Shown here in pieces: positions 49,794 to 63,357 of a stretch of DNA of 64,000 nucleotides. The position numbers and the translations under genes are program-made. The stretch covers positions 1,054,001-1,118,000 of the forward strand of contig NZ_JACBZT010000001.1 in the NCBI RefSeq assembly GCF_013408985.1. Direction: 5' to 3'. Below the pieces are notes generated by a model. That model searched no databases and was not told the DNA's origin. It worked only from the letters and a program-made list of their open reading frames with translations. How positions within the stretch are numbered: the first letter of the stretch is position 1; the number at the start of each line of letters is the position of its first letter. The stretch is from Petropleomorpha daqingensis (GTDB taxonomy: Bacteria > Actinomycetota > Actinomycetes > Mycobacteriales > Geodermatophilaceae).

Positions 49794-50398
49794 CTAGTCG
49801 TCGCTCGGCTGCGCACCGTCCGGCCGGCCGAGAGCGGCCAGGGCGCGGGCGGTGACCTCCTCGACCTCGCCGATCGCGTCGATCCGCGAGAGCAGCCCTT
49901 CCGACTCGTAGAACCCCGACAGCGGCGCGGTCTGTTCCCGGTAGACCTGCAGGCGGTGCCGGACGGTCTCGGGCTTGTCGTCGTCGCGCTGCACCCACTC
50001 GCCGTCGACGAGCATGCGGCGCCCGGACAGGCGGCGGACCAGCTCGTCCTCGTCGACGACGAGCTCGAGCACCCGGTCGAGGGACTGCCCGAGGTCGGCC
50101 AGCGAGGTGCGCAGCTGCTCGGCCTGCGGGATGGTCCGCGGGAAGCCGTCCAGGAGGAACCCTGCCTTGGCGTCGGGCTCGGCCAGGCGGTCGCTGACCA
50201 TGGCGACGGTGATCTCGTCGGGCACCAGGTCACCGGCGTCCATGTAGACCTTGGCCTGCTTGCCCAGCTCGGTCTGGCCGCTGACGTTGGCGCGGAAGAT
50301 GTCGCCGGTCGAGATCGCCGGGACGGCGAGCTCCCCCGCGATGATCTCGGCCTGGGTCCCCTTGCCGGCCCCCGGAGGGCCCAGCAGCACCACGCGCA

Positions 50399-50399
<1 letters not shown>
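49794..50399 (-). CDS. adk: Adenylate kinase (short-LID)
   Basis: 201 aa from GTG 50399, sharing one base with the secY stop. The P-loop GPPGAGKGT is at 7-15, and [13 protein letters not shown] follows. The LID segment is short ([15 protein letters not shown]) with no zinc cysteines. It balances AMP, ADP and ATP. Coupled to secY. Confidence 0.97.
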
Positions 50400-51709
<1,310 letters not shown>

Positions 51710-51735
51710 GTGCCCTCCCCTGCTCGGTCGGATCG

Positions 51736-51741
51736 AGGTTA
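51736..51741 (-). promoter_or_regulatory. Possible secY -10 element
   Basis: TAACCT on the - strand (complement of 51736-51741) fits TAnnnT about 27 nt upstream of the secY GTG. It lies between the hairpin at 51783-51813 and secY, so secY-adk-map may have its own transcript. The -35 box is weak. Confidence 0.35.
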
Positions 51742-51782
51742 GCAATCGACCCGCCATCCGTACGGGAGGGCGGGCAGCCGAC

Positions 51783-51813
51783 GACCCCCGGGGCCTCACG
51801 GGCCCCGGGGGTC
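51783..51813 (-). terminator. Hairpin terminator between rplO and secY
   Basis: A perfect 13-bp stem (51783-51795 with 51801-51813) around TCACG, 9 nt after the rplO stop on the - strand. It likely ends the spc operon transcript at least partly. Confidence 0.7.
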
Positions 51814-51822
51814 ATCGTCGCG

Positions 51823-52266
51823 TCAGATGCGGGTGGTGCTGCCCCCGGCCGCGCTGATCTTCTCGGCCGCGGACGACGAGAACGCGTGCGCGTGCACGTG
51901 CACCTCGATGCCGCCCAGGTCGCCGGTGCCCAGCACCTTGACCGGCTGGCCGCGGCGGACCGCGCCGGCCTCGGCCAGGCTGTCGGGGTTGATCGAACCG
52001 CCCTTGGGGAACAGCGCGGCGATCCGGTCGAGGTTGACGACCTGGAAGACGACCTTGTTCGGGTTCTTGAAGCCGGACAGCTTGGGCAGGCGCATGTGCA
52101 GCGGCGTCTGGCCGCCCTCGAAGCGGGCGGAGACGTTGCCGCGGGCGCCGGAGCCCTTGGTGCCGCGACCGGCGGTCTTGCCCTTGGAGCCCTCACCGCG
52201 ACCCACGCGGGTCTTCGGGGTGTGGGCGCCCTTGGCAGGACGCAGGTGGTGGACCTTGAGAGTCAT
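51823..52266 (-). CDS. rplO: Ribosomal protein uL15
   Basis: 147 aa. A large-subunit assembly protein. The Gly-rich basic N-terminus ([21 protein letters not shown]-type, then [11 protein letters not shown]) and [20 protein letters not shown] are conserved. Last gene before the terminator. Confidence 0.97.
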   Translation of the reverse strand: MTLKVHHLRPAKGAHTPKTRVGRGEGSKGKTAGRGTKGSGARGNVSARFEGGQTPLHMRLPKLSGFKNPNKVVFQVVNLDRIAALFPKGGSINPDSLAEAGAVRRGQPVKVLGTGDLGGIEVHVHAHAFSSSAAEKISAAGGSTTRI

Positions 52267-52280
52267 TGTCGAGTCCTAGC

Positions 52281-52460
52281 TCAGATCTCTTCGACGGTGA
52301 CCAGGTGCGGCACCGTCGCGACCATCCCGCGGATCTCGGGACGGTCCTCCTGCACGACCGAGTCGTTGATCCGCTTCAGGCCCAGGGACCGCAGCGTCTG
52401 CCGCTGGTTGGGCTTGGTGCCGATCGCCGACCGGATCTGGGTAACCTTGATCTGCGCCAT
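52281..52460 (-). CDS. rpmD: Ribosomal protein uL30
   Basis: 59 aa from ATG 52460. [14 protein letters not shown] and [13 protein letters not shown] are L30 signatures, with [14 protein letters not shown] at the end. Between rpsE and rplO. Confidence 0.97.
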   Translation of the reverse strand: MAQIKVTQIRSAIGTKPNQRQTLRSLGLKRINDSVVQEDRPEIRGMVATVPHLVTVEEI

Positions 52461-52461
52461 G

Positions 52462-53076
52462 TCAGACCCCCTGACCCGCACGGGCCCGCAGCATGGCGGC
52501 CGGGGCGACGTCCTCGAGCGGCAGACCGCGGCGGGCCGCGATCTCCTCGGGGCGGACGAGGTCCTTCAGCGCCTGCATGGTCGCGTGCACGATGTTGATC
52601 GGGTTCGAGGAGCCCAGGCTCTTGGAGAGCACATCGTGGATGCCCGCGCACTCCAGGACGGCGCGCACCGGGCCACCGGCGATGACACCGGTACCGGGGC
52701 TGGCCGGCTTCAGCAGGACGACGCCGGCAGCGGCCTCACCCTGCACCGGGTGCGGGATCGTGCTGGCGATCCGGGGCACGCGGTAGAAGTGCTTCTTGGC
52801 CTCCTCGACACCCTTGGCGATCGCCGCGGGCACCTCCTTGGCCTTGCCGTAGCCGACACCCACGGTGCCGTCACCGTCGCCGACGACGACCAGCGCGGTG
52901 AAGCTGAAGCGCCGGCCACCCTTGACGACCTTCGACACGCGGTTGATGGCGACCACGCGCTCGATGTAGTTGCTCTTCTCGGCGGGCGCGCCTCCCTGGC
53001 CCCGCCCGCCGTCACGACGGTCGCGGCGGTCGTTACCGCCGCCGGCGCCGCCGCCGCGTCGCTGTGGTCCTGGCAT
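52462..53076 (-). CDS. rpsE: Ribosomal protein uS5
   Basis: 204 aa. It acts in translational accuracy. The first ~35 residues are a Gly/Arg-rich extension. The dsRNA-binding core has [21 protein letters not shown], and the C-terminal half [21 protein letters not shown]. It follows rplR. Confidence 0.98.
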   Translation of the reverse strand: MPGPQRRGGGAGGGNDRRDRRDGGRGQGGAPAEKSNYIERVVAINRVSKVVKGGRRFSFTALVVVGDGDGTVGVGYGKAKEVPAAIAKGVEEAKKHFYRVPRIASTIPHPVQGEAAAGVVLLKPASPGTGVIAGGPVRAVLECAGIHDVLSKSLGSSNPINIVHATMQALKDLVRPEEIAARRGLPLEDVAPAAMLRARAGQGV

Positions 53077-53107
53077 CAGACGTCCCTCTCGATCAGTTCA
53101 GTAGTCA

Positions 53108-53509
53108 TCAGAAGTCGAGCCCACCCTCGCGGGCACCGTCGGCCAGCGCGGCGATCCGCCCGGCGTACCGGTTGCCGCCGCGGTCGAACACGACGGCGGT
53201 GATCCCGGCGGCCTTGGCCCGCTCGGCGATCTGCGCCCCGACCTGGCGGGCGAGGGCCGACTTGTCGCCGTCGGCGTCCCGCAGGCCCATGGTCGACGCG
53301 CTGACCAGCGTGCGGCCGACGGTGTCGTCCACGACCTGCACGTGGATGTGCCGCGACGTGCGGTTGACCACGAGACGGGGCCGCTCCGCCGTGCCGTTGA
53401 CCCGCTTGCGCAGCCGGGTGTGCCGACGCAGCCGCGAGACGCGGCGCGCGGTGCTGATGTCGGTGCCGACGGGCTTGTGCACCCGCGCGGACTTCTCTGC
53501 CTGAGCCAT
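53108..53509 (-). CDS. rplR: Ribosomal protein uL18
   Basis: 133 aa from ATG 53509, one base overlapping the rplF stop (TGATG). It carries 5S r[30 protein letters not shown]-type core (shortened) and a [26 protein letters not shown] end are diagnostic. An alternative GTG lies 3 nt upstream. Confidence 0.97.
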   Translation of the reverse strand: MAQAEKSARVHKPVGTDISTARRVSRLRRHTRLRKRVNGTAERPRLVVNRTSRHIHVQVVDDTVGRTLVSASTMGLRDADGDKSALARQVGAQIAERAKAAGITAVVFDRGGNRYAGRIAALADGAREGGLDF

Positions 53510-54048
53510 CACTTACCCGTCTTCCCGACCTTGCGCTTCACGACCTCGCCCTGGTACCGCACGCCCTTGCCCTTGTACGGGTCGGGCTTGCGGAGCTTGC
53601 GGATCTTGGCCGCGACCTCGCCCACCTGCTGCTTGTCGATGCCCTCGACGCGGAAGCGGGTGGGGGCCTCGACCGCGAAGGTGATCCCCTCAGGGGCCTT
53701 CACCGGCACCGGGTGGCTGAAGCCCAGCGCGAACTCCAGGTCCGAACCACGGGCCTGGACGCGGTAACCGACGCCGACGATCTCCAGGGTCTTGCTGTAG
53801 CCCTGGGTGACGCCGGTGATCATGTTGGCGATCAGCGTCCGCGACAGCCCGTGCAGGGCGCGGCTCTGCCGCTCGTCGTCGGGCCGCTGCACCTGCAGGG
53901 TGCCGTCGTCGGCGCGCTCGACCGTGATGGGCGCGGCGACGGTGTGCGACAGCGTCCCCTTCGGGCCCTTCACGTTGACCGTCGAACCGTCGATGGTGAC
54001 GTCGACGCCGCTGGGCACCGGAATCGGGAGTCGTCCGATCCGTGACAT
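53509..54048 (-). CDS. rplF: Ribosomal protein uL6
   Basis: 179 aa. Two L6 repeats; [17 protein letters not shown] at the start and the C-terminal [17 protein letters not shown] that contacts 23S rRNA near the sarcin-ricin loop. Between rpsH and rplR. Confidence 0.98.
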   Translation of the reverse strand: MSRIGRLPIPVPSGVDVTIDGSTVNVKGPKGTLSHTVAAPITVERADDGTLQVQRPDDERQSRALHGLSRTLIANMITGVTQGYSKTLEIVGVGYRVQARGSDLEFALGFSHPVPVKAPEGITFAVEAPTRFRVEGIDKQQVGEVAAKIRKLRKPDPYKGKGVRYQGEVVKRKVGKTGK

Positions 54049-54063
54049 CTTCGCTCGCTCCTC

Positions 54064-54474
54064 TTACCAGACGTAGGCGAGGACTTCCCCGCCCACGCCT
54101 TTCTTGGTCGCCTGCTTGTCGGTCAGCAGCCCCTGCGAGGTGGAGATGATCGCCACCCCGAGACCGCCGAGCACCTTGGGCAGGGAGTTCGACTTGGCGT
54201 AGACCCGCAGGCCCGGCTTGGAGACCCGGCGGACGCCGGCGATGCTCCGCTCGCGGTTCGGGCCGTACTTCAGGTCGACGACGAGCTCCTTGCGGACAGC
54301 GCCGTCCTTCTCGACCTCGGCGACGCGCCAGCCGGCGATGTAGCCCTCCTGCTGGAGGATCTCGGCGATGTGCGTCTTGAGCTTCGACGACGGCATGGTC
54401 GCCGAGTCGTGGTAGGCCGAGTTCGCGTTGCGGATCCGCGTCAGGAAGTCCGCGATCGGGTCGGTCATCGTCAT
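54064..54474 (-). CDS. rpsH: Ribosomal protein uS8
   Basis: 136 aa. [20 protein letters not shown] and the C-terminal [25 protein letters not shown] (abbreviated here to its diagnostic end GGEVLAYVW) are typical. It binds the central domain of 16S rRNA. It follows rpsN by about 100 bp. Confidence 0.97.
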   Translation of the reverse strand: MTMTDPIADFLTRIRNANSAYHDSATMPSSKLKTHIAEILQQEGYIAGWRVAEVEKDGAVRKELVVDLKYGPNRERSIAGVRRVSKPGLRVYAKSNSLPKVLGGLGVAIISTSQGLLTDKQATKKGVGGEVLAYVW

Positions 54475-54574
54475 GTCAGGTGGTGCCTCTCTCGCCGCGG
54501 TTCCTCATGCGCTGGGTCCTCGGAGACTTGGCGCGTGGGCCTCTCGGCGATCAGTGGTGCGGGATGGGGGGTGC

Positions 54575-54760
54575 TTACCAGCTCGACTTGCTCACGCCGG
54601 GCAGCTCGCCGGCGTGGGCCATCTCCCGCAGGCAGATCCGGCACAGGCCGAACTTGCGGAAGACCGCGTGCGGGCGACCGCAGCGCTGGCAGCGGGTGTA
54701 GCCGCGGACCGCGAACTTCGGCTTGCGGGCCGCCTTGTTGATCAGAGCCTTCTTGGCCAT
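54575..54760 (-). CDS. rpsN: Ribosomal protein uS14 (zinc-binding, short form)
   Basis: 61 aa, the C+ type of S14 (also called rpsZ). Two CxxC pairs (RCQRCGR and LCRICLRE) bind zinc. It sits between rplE and rpsH. Many actinobacteria also carry a zinc-free long S14 elsewhere for zinc starvation. Confidence 0.98.
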   Translation of the reverse strand: MAKKALINKAARKPKFAVRGYTRCQRCGRPHAVFRKFGLCRICLREMAHAGELPGVSKSSW

Positions 54761-54778
54761 CTCGTCTCCTGCCCCGGC

Positions 54779-55363
54779 TCAGCGGGTCGTGTTCACGACG
54801 GTCTGCCCGGCGAAGGGGAACCCGAGCCGGCGGAGCAGCTCGCGACCCTCCTCGTCGGTCGTGGCGGTGGTGACCAGCGTGATGTCCATGCCACGCGGCC
54901 GGTCGATCTTGTCGACGTCGATCTCGCGGAACATCGACTGCTCGGTCAGCCCGAACGTGTAGTTGCCGTGGCCGTCGAACTGCTTGGCGTTCAGGCCACG
55001 GAAGTCGCGGATGCGGGGCAGCGCGAGCGCCAGCAGGCGGTCGAGGAACTCCCACATGCGGTCACCGCGGAGGGTGACCTTGGCGCCGATCGGCATGCCC
55101 TCGCGCAGCTTGAACTGCGCGATGGACTTGCGGGCGCGGACGACGGCCGGCTTCTGGCCGGTGATGGCGGTCAGGTCGCGGACGGCGCCGTCCATCAGCT
55201 TCGCGTCGCGGGTGGCCTCGCCGACGCCCATGTTGACGACGATCTTGGTCAGCCGCGGGATCTGCATGACGTTGGCGTAGCCGAAGTCGGACTGCAGGGC
55301 CGGCGCGATCTCCTCGCGGTAGTGGCCGAGCAGCCGGGGCAGCTCACGGGTGGGTGCGCTCAT
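54779..55363 (-). CDS. rplE: Ribosomal protein uL5
   Basis: 194 aa. It binds 5S rRNA and P-site tRNA. The segment [18 protein letters not shown] and [31 protein letters not shown] are conserved. Between rplX and rpsN. Confidence 0.98.
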   Translation of the reverse strand: MSAPTRELPRLLGHYREEIAPALQSDFGYANVMQIPRLTKIVVNMGVGEATRDAKLMDGAVRDLTAITGQKPAVVRARKSIAQFKLREGMPIGAKVTLRGDRMWEFLDRLLALALPRIRDFRGLNAKQFDGHGNYTFGLTEQSMFREIDVDKIDRPRGMDITLVTTATTDEEGRELLRRLGFPFAGQTVVNTTR

Positions 55364-55368
55364 GGTTC

Positions 55369-55740
55369 TCAGAGGTCCTTACCGGTGCGCCGCGAGACCC
55401 GGATCGTGCGGCCTTCCTCGTCCTTGCGGTAACCGACCCGGGTCGGCTTGTCCTCGGAGTCGATCACCATCACGTTGCTCACGTGGATGGGCGCCTCCTG
55501 CGTGACGATCCCGCCCTGCTGCGCGCCCCGCTGGCTGGTGCTGATCCGGGTGTGCTTCTTGACCCGGCCCACACCCTCGACGAGCACCTTCTGCGTCTGC
55601 GGGTAGGCGGCGATGACCCGCCCCTTGGCGCCCTTGTCCTTGCCGGACAGCACCAGGACGGTGTCGCCCTTCTTCACCTTCATCGACGGCGCCTTCGCGC
55701 GACTGGTCGCCGACTTCTGCTTCTGGGTCGCCATGGTCAC
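55369..55740 (-). CDS. rplX: Ribosomal protein uL24
   Basis: 123 aa from GTG 55740 (overlapping the rplN stop), or 121 aa from ATG 55734. The KOW motif [20 protein letters not shown] is intact. It is an assembly initiator of the 50S subunit. GGAGG lies 4 nt from the GTG and 10 nt from the ATG, so the start is open. Confidence 0.95.
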   Translation of the reverse strand: MTMATQKQKSATSRAKAPSMKVKKGDTVLVLSGKDKGAKGRVIAAYPQTQKVLVEGVGRVKKHTRISTSQRGAQQGGIVTQEAPIHVSNVMVIDSEDKPTRVGYRKDEEGRTIRVSRRTGKDL

Positions 55741-56105
55741 AACACCTCCGGGGCGAGCGAGATGATCCGCATGAACCGCTTGTCGCGGAGCTCTCGGCCG
55801 ACGGGGCCGAAGATGCGCGTGCCGCGCGGGTCGCCGCTGTCGCGGATGATGACCGCGGCGTTCTCGTCGAAGCGGATGTAGGAACCGTCGGGACGACGGC
55901 GCTCCTTCACCGTGCGGACGACGACGGCCTTGACCACGTCACCCCGCTTGACCCCGGCACCGGGCAGCGCGTCCTTCACGGTGGCGACGATGACGTCGCC
56001 GATGCCCGCGTAGCGTCGCCCGGAACCGCCGAGCACCCGGATGCAGAGGATCTCCTTTGCTCCGGTGTTGTCGGCGACTCGCAGTCGCGACTCCTGCTGG
56101 ATCAC
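55737..56105 (-). CDS. rplN: Ribosomal protein uL14
   Basis: 122 aa from GTG 56105. [21 protein letters not shown] and [23 protein letters not shown]-type text (shortened) mark L14. First gene after the hairpin gap following rpsQ. Confidence 0.98.
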   Translation of the reverse strand: MIQQESRLRVADNTGAKEILCIRVLGGSGRRYAGIGDVIVATVKDALPGAGVKRGDVVKAVVVRTVKERRRPDGSYIRFDENAAVIIRDSGDPRGTRIFGPVGRELRDKRFMRIISLAPEVL

Positions 56106-56180
56106 GTCCCTACTCCTATGTCTTCGATCGTGCTCAGATGGGTGCCGCCGCCTGACGGCGCGGCTCCCGACTCACGCGAG

Positions 56181-56210
56181 GACGGCCACGGGCTGCATGC
56201 CCGGGCCGTC
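56181..56210 (-). terminator. Hairpin between rpsQ and rplN
   Basis: GACGGCC-A-CGGGC (56181-56193) pairs with GCCCG-GGCCGTC (56199-56210) around TGCAT with a single bulged A. It lies in the 159-bp gap that separates S10-operon and spc-operon genes on the - strand. Confidence 0.6.
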
Positions 56211-56264
56211 CGGTCCGTGGAAGGTCGACCCTCGTGGGGGCCGACCGACCACGGTACCCGCTCG

Positions 56265-56561
56265 TTACTTGGCCTTCTCCAGGACCTCGACCAGCCGCCA
56301 CCGCTTGGTGGCCGACAGCGGCCGGGTCTCCATGATCTGCACGCGGTCGCCGACGCCCGCGACGTTGTTCTCGTCGTGCGCCTTCAGCTTGCTCGTGCGC
56401 CGGATGACCTTGCCGTAGAGGCCGTGCTTCACGCGGTCCTCGACCTCGACGACGATGGTCTTCTCCATCTTGTCGCTGACCACGAGGCCCTCGCGGACCT
56501 TGCGGTAGCCACGGCCGGCCAGGCCGGGACCCGTGGCGGTGGCGCTGTTGGCCTCGGTCAT
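56265..56561 (-). CDS. rpsQ: Ribosomal protein uS17
   Basis: 98 aa. [21 protein letters not shown]-type core (shortened) and [23 protein letters not shown] mark S17. The first ~20 residues are an extension. ATG overlaps the rpmC stop (ATGA). Last gene of the S10 group. Confidence 0.97.
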   Translation of the reverse strand: MTEANSATATGPGLAGRGYRKVREGLVVSDKMEKTIVVEVEDRVKHGLYGKVIRRTSKLKAHDENNVAGVGDRVQIMETRPLSATKRWRLVEVLEKAK

Positions 56562-56791
56562 GCCACACCCTCGTTCGGGGCGACCGACAGACCCAGCTCG
56601 CGCTCGCGCATGATCGTGTAGATCCTGGCGATGTCGCGGCGGACGGTCTGCAGCCGCCGGTTGTTGTCCAGCTGGCCGGTGGCCACCTGGAAACGCAGGT
56701 TGAACAGCTCTTCCTTGTGCTCGCGCAGACGCGCGGCGAGCTCGTCAGCCGAGAGCTCGCGCAGCTCCGGAGCAGTCAGACCGGCAGCCAT
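56558..56791 (-). CDS. rpmC: Ribosomal protein uL29
   Basis: 77 aa from ATG 56791, one base overlapping the rplP stop (TGATG). [27 protein letters not shown]-type helix pair (shortened) is diagnostic. It lies at the tunnel exit of the ribosome. Confidence 0.97.
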   Translation of the reverse strand: MAAGLTAPELRELSADELAARLREHKEELFNLRFQVATGQLDNNRRLQTVRRDIARIYTIMRERELGLSVAPNEGVA

Positions 56792-57207
56792 CACACCTCT
56801 CCTTCACGCGTGATGAAGCGGCACTTCATGGGCAGCTTGTGGATCGCACGCCGCATGGCCTCGCGGGCCACCGGCTCGGCGACACCCGACAGCTCGAACA
56901 TGACGCGGCCGGGCTTGACGTTGGCGACCCACCACTCGGGCGAACCCTTGCCGGAACCCATGCGGGTCTCGGCCGGCTTCTTGGTGAGCGGCCGGTCCGG
57001 GTAGACCGTGATCCACACCTTGCCGCCACGGCGGATGTGCCGGGTCATGGCGATACGGGCGGACTCGATCTGCCGGTTGGTCACGTACGCCGGCTCGAGG
57101 GCCTGGATGGCGTACTCGCCGAAGTTGATCGAGGTACCGCCCTTGGCGGCACCCGACCGGCTCGGGTGGTGCTGCTTGCGGTGCTTGACCCGCCGAGGGA
57201 TCAGCAT
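56791..57207 (-). CDS. rplP: Ribosomal protein uL16
   Basis: 138 aa from ATG 57207. [14 protein letters not shown] start and [19 protein letters not shown] are typical. It organises the A-site tRNA region. Between rpsC and rpmC. Confidence 0.98.
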   Translation of the reverse strand: MLIPRRVKHRKQHHPSRSGAAKGGTSINFGEYAIQALEPAYVTNRQIESARIAMTRHIRRGGKVWITVYPDRPLTKKPAETRMGSGKGSPEWWVANVKPGRVMFELSGVAEPVAREAMRRAIHKLPMKCRFITREGEV

Positions 57208-57209
57208 GA

Positions 57210-58118
57210 TCAGGCCTCCGTGGTTTCCGTGGTCTCGGCGGCGGCCTCCGCGGTCTCGACACCCTGCGTGCCGGCGGCCTCGGCCACCGACTCGGCGAGC
57301 GGCGCCTCGACGGCGGGCCCGGTCGCCGGGGTCTCGACGACCGGCTCGGCCGGCGCCTCGGCGGCCGCGCGGCCGGCCTCGGTCCCGCCGGCGGTGGTGC
57401 CGGTGGAGCCCGAGCGGCGCGGACGCTGCTGGCGCTCGCGGCGCTGCTGCCGGGCGGCGAGGGCCTCGAGGGCCTCGCGCTCGGCACGGGAGCCGCTCAC
57501 GTCGCCCTTGTAGATCCAGACCTTGACACCGATGCGACCGAAGGTGGTCCGGGCCTCGTACAGGCCGTAGTCGATGTTCGCGCGCAGCGTGTGCAGCGGC
57601 ACACGACCCTCGCGGTAGAACTCCGACCGGCTCATCTCCGTGCCGCCGAGGCGGCCGGAGCACTGCACCCGGATGCCCTTGACCTGCGGGCTGCGCTGCG
57701 CGGACTGCATCGCCTTGCGCATGGCACGGCGGAAGCTGACGCGGCTGGAGAGCTGCTCGGCGACCGCCTGGGCGACCAGCTGGGCGTCGGCCTCGGGGTT
57801 CTTCACCTCGAGGATGTTCAGCTGCACCTGCTTGCCGGTGAGCTTCTCCAGCTCGCCGCGGATGCGGTCGGCCTCCGCGCCGCGACGGCCGATGACGATG
57901 CCCGGCCGGGCGGTGTGGATGTCGACGCGGACGCGGTCACGGGTGCGCTCGATCTCCACCTTGGAGATGCCGGCCCGCTCCATGCCCTTGCTCATGAGCT
58001 TGCGGATGGCCACGTCTTCCTTGACGTAGTCCTTGTACAGCTTGTCGGCGTACCACCGGGACTTGTAGTCCGTGGTGATGCCGAGCCGGAACCCGTGCGG
58101 GTTGACCTTCTGACCCAC
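57210..58118 (-). CDS. rpsC: Ribosomal protein uS3 with long Ala/Glu/Thr tail
   Basis: 302 aa against 233 in E. coli. The KH domain has GIVIGRRG (73-80), and the C-terminal S3 domain ends near 210. Residues about 225-302 are Ala/Glu/Thr/Pro-rich and look unfolded. It lines the mRNA entry tunnel. ATG overlaps the rplV stop region by one base. Confidence 0.97.
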   Translation of the reverse strand: MGQKVNPHGFRLGITTDYKSRWYADKLYKDYVKEDVAIRKLMSKGMERAGISKVEIERTRDRVRVDIHTARPGIVIGRRGAEADRIRGELEKLTGKQVQLNILEVKNPEADAQLVAQAVAEQLSSRVSFRRAMRKAMQSAQRSPQVKGIRVQCSGRLGGTEMSRSEFYREGRVPLHTLRANIDYGLYEARTTFGRIGVKVWIYKGDVSGSRAEREALEALAARQQRRERQQRPRRSGSTGTTAGGTEAGRAAAEAPAEPVVETPATGPAVEAPLAESVAEAAGTQGVETAEAAAETTETTEA

Positions 58119-58588
58119 TAGCGGGTCCCTCCTCGGTTGCTCCTACGAGCGGTCTGCTGGGTGGCCGGGCCGGACTGGCCCGTCTCCCGCCGCGCCTTGC
58201 GCGACTTGGAGGCCAGCTCCTGGCTGACGGTCACCTCGCTCACCTCGACGGTGATGTGGCTGGTCCGCTTGTTGATGCGGTACGCGCGCCCCTGGGCACG
58301 CGGGCGGATCCGCTTCATCGTGGGGCCCTCGTCGACGTACGCCGCGCTGATCACCAGCGCCTCGGGGTCGAGGCGCAGGTTGTGCTCGGCGTTGGCCACC
58401 GCGCTGGCGACGACCTTGGCGACCGGCTCGCTGGCCGACTGCGGCGCGAAGCGCAGCAGGGCCAGGGCCTCGTCGGCGGGCAGGTAGCGGATGAGGTCCA
58501 CCACCCGGCGGGCCTTCATCGGGGTCACGCGGACGAACCGGGCAGTCGCCCGGGCGGCCGGTGCCTCCTGTCCCAACTGGGAAGTCAT
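58118..58588 (-). CDS. rplV: Ribosomal protein uL22
   Basis: 156 aa. [19 protein letters not shown] and [18 protein letters not shown] (the exit-tunnel loop tip) are conserved. The C-terminal ~35 residues are a basic extension. Between rpsS and rpsC. Confidence 0.97.
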   Translation of the reverse strand: MTSQLGQEAPAARATARFVRVTPMKARRVVDLIRYLPADEALALLRFAPQSASEPVAKVVASAVANAEHNLRLDPEALVISAAYVDEGPTMKRIRPRAQGRAYRINKRTSHITVEVSEVTVSQELASKSRKARRETGQSGPATQQTARRSNRGGTR

Positions 58589-58605
58589 GGTGATCTCTCT
58601 CTACC

Positions 58606-58887
58606 TCAGCCGCGCCGCGACCGGCGGTCGTCCTTGACGTGCCCACGGAACGTGCGGGTGGGCGCGAACTCGCCGAGCTTGTGCCCGACCATCGCCTCGG
58701 TCACGAAGACCGGGACGTGCTTGCGGCCGTCGTGCACGGCGATCGTGTGCCCGAGCATGTCGGGGATGATCGTCGAGCGCCGCGACCAGGTGCGGATGAC
58801 GGTCTTGGTGCCCTTTTCGTTCTGGACGTCCACCTTCTTGAGCAGGTGGTCGTCGACGAACGGGCCCTTCTTCAGGCTGCGTGGCAT
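58606..58887 (-). CDS. rpsS: Ribosomal protein uS19
   Basis: 93 aa. [18 protein letters not shown] and [19 protein letters not shown], then [15 protein letters not shown], are the family core. It contacts the 30S head and S13. Confidence 0.98.
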   Translation of the reverse strand: MPRSLKKGPFVDDHLLKKVDVQNEKGTKTVIRTWSRRSTIIPDMLGHTIAVHDGRKHVPVFVTEAMVGHKLGEFAPTRTFRGHVKDDRRSRRG

Positions 58888-58910
58888 ATCTGTCGGACTC
58901 CTCTACCCGC

Positions 58911-59744
58911 TCAGCGCTTCTTGCCGGTGCGCCGGCGGCGCACGATCAGGGCGTCGGAGGCCTTGCGCTTGCGCGTGCGGCCCTCGGGCTTGCCCTTGGG
59001 GTTGACCGGGTGACGACCACCGGAGGTCTTCCCCTCACCACCGCCGTGCGGGTGGTCCACCGGGTTCATGGCCACACCGCGGACGGTCGGGCGCTTGCCC
59101 TTCCACCGCATCCGGCCGGCCTTGCCCCAGTTGATGTTCGACTGCTCGGCGTTGCCCACCTCGCCGACGGTGGCGCGGCAGCGCACGTCGACGTTGCGGA
59201 TCTCGCCCGACGGCATGCGCAGCTGCGCCAGCCGGCCCTCGCGGGCGACGAGCTGGACGCTGGTCCCGGCCGAACGGGCGATCTTCGCCCCGCCGCCCGG
59301 TCGCAGCTCGATGGCATGAACAACGGTGCCGACCGGGATGTTCCGCAGCGGCAGGTTGTTGCCCGGCTTGATGTCGGCCGAGGGGCCGCACTCGACGGTG
59401 TCGCCCTGCTGGAGCCGCGCCGGCGCCAGGATGTAGCGCTTCTCGCCGTCGGCGAAGTGCAGCAGCGCGATCCGCGAGGTGCGGTTCGGGTCGTACTCGA
59501 TGTGCGCGACCTTGGCCGGCACGCCGTCCTTGTCGGCCCGGCGGAAGTCGATCACCCGGTAGGCGCGCTTGTGCCCGCCGCCCTGGTGCCGCGCGGTCAC
59601 CTTGCCGTGGACGTTGCGCCCACCGCGGCCGTGCAGCGGCCGGACCAGCGACTTCTCCGGGTGGTCACGGGTGACCTCGGCGAAGTCGGCGACGCTGGAG
59701 CCACGGCGGCCCGGCGTCGTCGGCTTGTACTTGCGGATAGCCAT
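58911..59744 (-). CDS. rplB: Ribosomal protein uL2
   Basis: 277 aa, full length. It is needed for peptidyl-transferase assembly. Conserved [22 protein letters not shown], and the C-terminal [14 protein letters not shown] with the essential His. Between rplW and rpsS. Confidence 0.98.
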   Translation of the reverse strand: MAIRKYKPTTPGRRGSSVADFAEVTRDHPEKSLVRPLHGRGGRNVHGKVTARHQGGGHKRAYRVIDFRRADKDGVPAKVAHIEYDPNRTSRIALLHFADGEKRYILAPARLQQGDTVECGPSADIKPGNNLPLRNIPVGTVVHAIELRPGGGAKIARSAGTSVQLVAREGRLAQLRMPSGEIRNVDVRCRATVGEVGNAEQSNINWGKAGRMRWKGKRPTVRGVAMNPVDHPHGGGEGKTSGGRHPVNPKGKPEGRTRKRKASDALIVRRRRTGKKR

Positions 59745-59781
59745 CTGACTATGTCCCTTGTCTTATCGTCGCCCGCCGCCG

Positions 59782-60084
59782 TCAGGCGCCGGGACCGCCG
59801 AAGATCTCGATGCGGTCGCCGGGGGCGAGCGACACGATGGCGCGCTTGGTGTCCTTGCGCTTGCCCATCCGGGTGCCCCGGCTGCGCTTGCGCTTGCCCT
59901 GGCGGTTGATCGTGTTGACGCCGAGCACCTTCACGTTGAAGACCTGCTCGACAGCGATCTTGATCTGCGTCTTGTTGGCCTCGGGCAGGACGACGAACGT
60001 GTACTGGTTCTCGTCCAGCAGCCCGTAGCTCTTCTCCGAGATGACCGGGGCGAGCAGGACGTCCCGGGGGTCGCGGACGGTCAT
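59782..60084 (-). CDS. rplW: Ribosomal protein uL23
   Basis: 100 aa from ATG 60084, overlapping the rplD stop (ATGA). [22 protein letters not shown] and [15 protein letters not shown] mark L23, the docking site for trigger factor and SRP at the tunnel exit. Confidence 0.98.
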   Translation of the reverse strand: MTVRDPRDVLLAPVISEKSYGLLDENQYTFVVLPEANKTQIKIAVEQVFNVKVLGVNTINRQGKRKRSRGTRMGKRKDTKRAIVSLAPGDRIEIFGGPGA

Positions 60085-61043
60085 GCCTTCTCCTCGGTGT
60101 CGTCGGACGGCGCGGTCGCGTCGGCGCCGGCGTTGGCGACCTCGGCCTGCTCGGCCGGGGCCTTGGCGGCCTCGTCGGCGGTGGCCGGGGCGGCGTCGTC
60201 GGCCGTGGCGGCCGCCTTCTTCGCCGGAGCCTTCTTCGCCGGGGCCTTCTTGGCGGCCGGGGCCGCCTCGGCCGGCGTCTCGGCCACGTCGAGGTCGGTG
60301 GTGCCCTCGCCCTCGATCGACGGGATCGCGCCCGGGATGTGCGGGGTGGTGAGGTCGGGCTTGTCGACCGCCGCGGTCTGCCGGCCACCGACGAACTCGG
60401 CCAGCGCGTCCTCGGTGAAGATCACGTCGTCGGCGTTGAGCACGTCGTAGGTGTTCAGCTGACCGGCCTCGAGCAGGTGCACGCGCGGCTCGTTGCGCAG
60501 GCTCACCCAGTTGAGGGCGTCGTCGTGGCCGAGCACGACCAGCACCTTCTTGGCCTGGGTCACCGCGTCGAGCGTGGCCAGGGCCGCCTTGGTCTTCGGG
60601 CTGTCGCCGTCGACGAAGGTGGTGACCACGTGCACGCGGTCCTCGCGCGCCCGGTCGGAGAGGGCACCGCGCAGGGCGGCGGCCTTCATCTTCTTGGGCG
60701 TCCGCTGCGAGTAGTCGCGCGGCTGCGGGCCGTGGACCGTGCCACCGCCGGTGAACTGCGGCGCGCGGGTCGAGCCCTGGCGGGCACGACCGGTGCCCTT
60801 CTGCCGGTACGGCTTGGCGCCACCGCCGCTGACCTTGCCGCGGGTCTTGGTGGCGTGCGTGCCCTGGCGGGCGGCGGCCAGCTGGGCCACGACCACCTGG
60901 TGCATGAGCGACACGTTCGCCGACGCGTCGAACAGCGCGCCGGGCAGCGTCACGGAGCCGGAGGTCTCCCCCGCCGGCGTCCGGACGTCGACCTGGCGGT
61001 CGGTCCGGGCCGCGTTGGCCTCTGAGTTGATGGCCGTCGTCAC
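60081..61043 (-). CDS. rplD: Ribosomal protein uL4 with histone-like acidic/basic tail
   Basis: 320 aa against about 200 in E. coli. The core (about 15-222) has [25 protein letters not shown] and the tunnel loop. Residues about 225-320 include repeated [13 protein letters not shown] and an Ala/Asp/Glu-rich end, like a short H1-type tail. GTG 61043 overlaps the rplC stop. Confidence 0.96.
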   Translation of the reverse strand: MTTAINSEANAARTDRQVDVRTPAGETSGSVTLPGALFDASANVSLMHQVVVAQLAAARQGTHATKTRGKVSGGGAKPYRQKGTGRARQGSTRAPQFTGGGTVHGPQPRDYSQRTPKKMKAAALRGALSDRAREDRVHVVTTFVDGDSPKTKAALATLDAVTQAKKVLVVLGHDDALNWVSLRNEPRVHLLEAGQLNTYDVLNADDVIFTEDALAEFVGGRQTAAVDKPDLTTPHIPGAIPSIEGEGTTDLDVAETPAEAAPAAKKAPAKKAPAKKAAATADDAAPATADEAAKAPAEQAEVANAGADATAPSDDTEEKA

Positions 61044-61702
61044 TTCTCACTCCCCACGGGGCCGCCCTTGACGGCCGAACGGACGAGCACGAGGCCGCCC
61101 TTCGGACCCGGGATGGCGCCCTTGATCAGCAGCAGACCGCGCTCGGTGTCGACCTTGTGCAGGACGAGCGAGAGCGTCGTGGTCTTCACCGCGCCCATGC
61201 GGCCGGCCATCTTCAGGCCCTTGAAGACGCGCGCCGGCGTCGAGGCCCCACCGATCGAACCCGGCGACCGGTGCTTGCGCTGGGTGCCGTGCGCGGCGCC
61301 GAGGCCCTTGAAGCCGTGCCGCTTCATGACGCCGGCGGTGCCCTTGCCCTTGCTGGTGCCGATCACGTCGACCTTGGTCACGCCGTCGAACACCTCGGCG
61401 GTCAGCTCCTGGCCGACCTCGTAGGTGGAGGCGTCCTCGGTGCGCAGCTCGACCAGGTGCCGCCGGGGCGTCACGCCCGCCTTGGCGAAGTGCCCGCCCT
61501 CGGGCCTGTTCACCTTGCGCGGGTCGATCTCGCCGAACCCGAGCTGGACAGCCGAGTAGCCGTCGACGTCGGGCGTGCGCACCTGGGTGACCACGCACGG
61601 TCCGGCCTTGACGACGGTCACCGGCACGATGCGGTTGTTCTCGTCGAAGACCTGGGTCATGCCCAGCTTCTCTCCGAGGAGGCCGCGGAATGTGCTCGCC
61701 AT
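61040..61702 (-). CDS. rplC: Ribosomal protein uL3
   Basis: 220 aa. [17 protein letters not shown] and the rRNA-reaching loop [22 protein letters not shown]-type (shortened) are conserved. It starts the 50S assembly. Between rpsJ and rplD. Confidence 0.98.
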   Translation of the reverse strand: MASTFRGLLGEKLGMTQVFDENNRIVPVTVVKAGPCVVTQVRTPDVDGYSAVQLGFGEIDPRKVNRPEGGHFAKAGVTPRRHLVELRTEDASTYEVGQELTAEVFDGVTKVDVIGTSKGKGTAGVMKRHGFKGLGAAHGTQRKHRSPGSIGGASTPARVFKGLKMAGRMGAVKTTTLSLVLHKVDTERGLLLIKGAIPGPKGGLVLVRSAVKGGPVGSEK

Positions 61703-61717
61703 GTCTGCTGAAAACCC

Positions 61718-62023
61718 TTACTGGATGTTGACGTCGACCGAGGCCGGCAGGTCGATGCGCATGAGCGCGTCGACCGTCTTCGGGGTCGGGTCGAGGATGT
61801 CGATGAGGCGCTTGTGCGTGCGCATCTCGAAGTGCTCGCGCGAGTCCTTGTACTTGTGCGGCGAGCGGATGACGCAGTACACGTTCTTCTCCGTCGGCAG
61901 CGGCACCGGGCCGACGACGCGCGCACCGGTCTTGGTCACCGTGTCGACGATGCGCCGCGCCGAGGCGTCGATCGCCTCGTGGTCGTAGGCCTTCAGCCGG
62001 ATGCGGATCTTCTGTCCCGCCAT
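61718..62023 (-). CDS. rpsJ: Ribosomal protein uS10
   Basis: 101 aa. [19 protein letters not shown] and [24 protein letters not shown]-type segment (shortened) mark S10/NusE, which also joins antitermination complexes. First gene of the S10 operon. The gap to tuf holds a hairpin. Confidence 0.98.
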   Translation of the reverse strand: MAGQKIRIRLKAYDHEAIDASARRIVDTVTKTGARVVGPVPLPTEKNVYCVIRSPHKYKDSREHFEMRTHKRLIDILDPTPKTVDALMRIDLPASVDVNIQ

Positions 62024-62085
62024 CGCTGTTCTTCGCTCCTGCCGATCGGGTGTTTCAGGTCTGGGTGGGTCGGTTGCGACCCGGG

Positions 62086-62119
62086 AGACGGGCGGCGACC
62101 GGTGGGCCGCCGCCCGTCT
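62086..62119 (-). terminator. Terminator after tuf
   Basis: A 12-bp stem (62086-62097 with 62108-62119) around a 10-nt loop, 9 nt after the tuf stop on the - strand. It separates tuf from the S10 operon. Confidence 0.7.
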
Positions 62120-62127
62120 GCGGGGAC

Positions 62128-63321
<1,194 letters not shown>

Positions 63322-63357
63322 TGGATTCCTCTCCTCGTGGTGACGCAGGTAGTGCGT